From contig JAFGDC010000635.1 in NCBI GenBank assembly GCA_016932295.1, forward strand, positions 1 through 14,211: 14,211 nucleotides of DNA, read 5' to 3'. The stretch is from a candidate division CSSED10-310 bacterium. GTDB lineage: Bacteria > CSSED10-310 > JAFGDC01. The notes below the pieces were generated by a model. It saw only the letters and a list, made by a program, of their open reading frames with translations. It was not told the origin of the DNA and searched no databases. A program made the position numbers and the translations under genes. This document shows positions 13,615 to 14,211 of the stretch, one piece after another. Positions within the stretch are counted from its first letter, which is position 1, and every line of letters starts with the position of its first letter.

Positions 13615-14211
13615 TCATGTTCCGGGATGGTGATCGAGGATCTGCGCCGCCGGGGGTGTGTAACGCCTGAGCAAGAGGGAGAGGCTGACGATGGTGACGG
13701 ATGACATGGCCATGGCGAGACCGGCCAGTTCCGGTCGAAACGTGATGCCGGAGATGGGGAAGAGAACTCCGGCCGCCAGGGGTATCAATGCGGTGTTGTA
13801 GGCGAATGCCCAGAACAGGTTTTGTTTTATGCGGCGCATGACCTTAGCGCTCAATTGCAGAGCTGCGGCCACCGCGGCCGGATCATTGCGGATCAGCACG
13901 ATATCGCCGCTTTCCACGGCGATGTCGGTCCCTCCGCCAATGGCGATGCCGATATCGGATCTGGCCAGGGCCGGTGCATCGTTGATGCCGTCGCCGACGA
14001 GCGCCACGCGCTTGCCGGCTGCCTGCATGGATGATACGTGTTCCGCCTTTTCTTCCGGCGAGAGTCCGGCGTACACGATATCGATGCCGGCCGCGGCGGC
14101 CACCGCACCGGCGCTCCGCGGATTGTCACCGGTCACAAGCCCGATCTCCAGGCCCATGCGGCGGAGGTGCGCGATGGTGGTGGCGGTGTTATGCTTAATG
14201 GTGTCGGTGAA
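13615..14211 (-). CDS. copA: Copper-type P1B ATPase (CopA-like), C-terminal part; 5' end beyond the window
   Basis: The frame is open from the right edge to TGA at 13615-13617, giving 198 residues of the C-terminal third. Counting from the edge, 'FTDTIKHNT' (1-9), 'TGDN' (27-30) and 'GDGINDAP' (73-80) belong to the ATP-hydrolysis domain. Two membrane helices follow, with 'YN' (138-139) and 'MAMSS' (167-171). In P1B-1 ATPases YN and MxxSS of the last helices form the Cu(I) sites, so export of monovalent copper (or silver) is the best reading. The phosphorylation motif DKTGT, the CPC helix and any N-terminal metal-binding domain lie outside the window. The protein ends in a short tail, 'HHPGT'. 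It runs in the same direction as the repeat lipoprotein, 91 bases upstream of it. Confidence 0.9.
   Translation of the reverse strand, partial: FTDTIKHNTATTIAHLRRMGLEIGLVTGDNPRSAGAVAAAAGIDIVYAGLSPEEKAEHVSSMQAAGKRVALVGDGINDAPALARSDIGIAIGGGTDIAVESGDIVLIRNDPAAVAAALQLSAKVMRRIKQNLFWAFAYNTALIPLAAGVLFPISGITFRPELAGLAMAMSSVTIVSLSLLLRRYTPPAAQILDHHPGT

Overview
The window reads as bacterial chromosome: dense genes, moderately high GC, Shine-Dalgarno sites in front of most genes, two lipoprotein signal peptides, and no insertion sequence, integrase, CRISPR array, tRNA or rRNA that I can see. A tungsten/molybdenum-type aldehyde:ferredoxin oxidoreductase homologue and a DsrE-like protein point to an anaerobe or facultative anaerobe. 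A lipoprotein that joins a 'GDD-Y' repeat array to HEAT and TPR repeats, together with the GC content, suggests to me an uncultured Gram-negative lineage of the FCB/Krumholzibacteriota-Eisenbacteria kind. That placement is an impression and cannot be proven from the bases.

Layout. Positions 1-299 are mostly non-coding and hold a good sigma70-type promoter for a small two-domain lipoprotein (300-974, +). Convergent to it is a two-gene minus-strand unit: a membrane PP2C/SpoIIE-type phosphatase with a HAMP domain (3755-1791), followed through an ATGA overlap by a LipM-like octanoyltransferase (1794-1018). A 379-base divergent intergenic region (3756-4134) with competing GC-rich hairpins separates this from a plus-strand series. 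That series is the oxidoreductase (4135-6009), a 259-base gap, then a closely spaced run: SAM methyltransferase (6269-7060), a nuclease-like protein of unknown function (7072-7752), a DsrE-like protein (7831-8178) and a threonine synthase-like PLP enzyme (8212-9378). The last overlaps tail to tail with an EamA/DMT transporter (10242-9367, -). Further minus-strand genes are the 1053-residue repeat lipoprotein (13523-10362) and the C-terminal end of a copper-type P1B ATPase that runs off the right edge (14211-13615).

How the genes fit together. Only parts of this can be argued. The phosphatase and LipM are almost certainly co-translated, so a regulator and lipoyl-group attachment share expression. 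The methyltransferase-to-PLP-enzyme run is probably one operon, but its members share no pathway I recognise. The oxidoreductase has no ferredoxin partner subunit or pterin-cofactor gene beside it here. I do not see a complete, clearly novel multi-gene system. The most distinctive items are the 'GDD-Y' repeat domain, the structured leader before the oxidoreductase, the unusual cysteine spacing in the oxidoreductase, and the uncharacterised nuclease-like protein.
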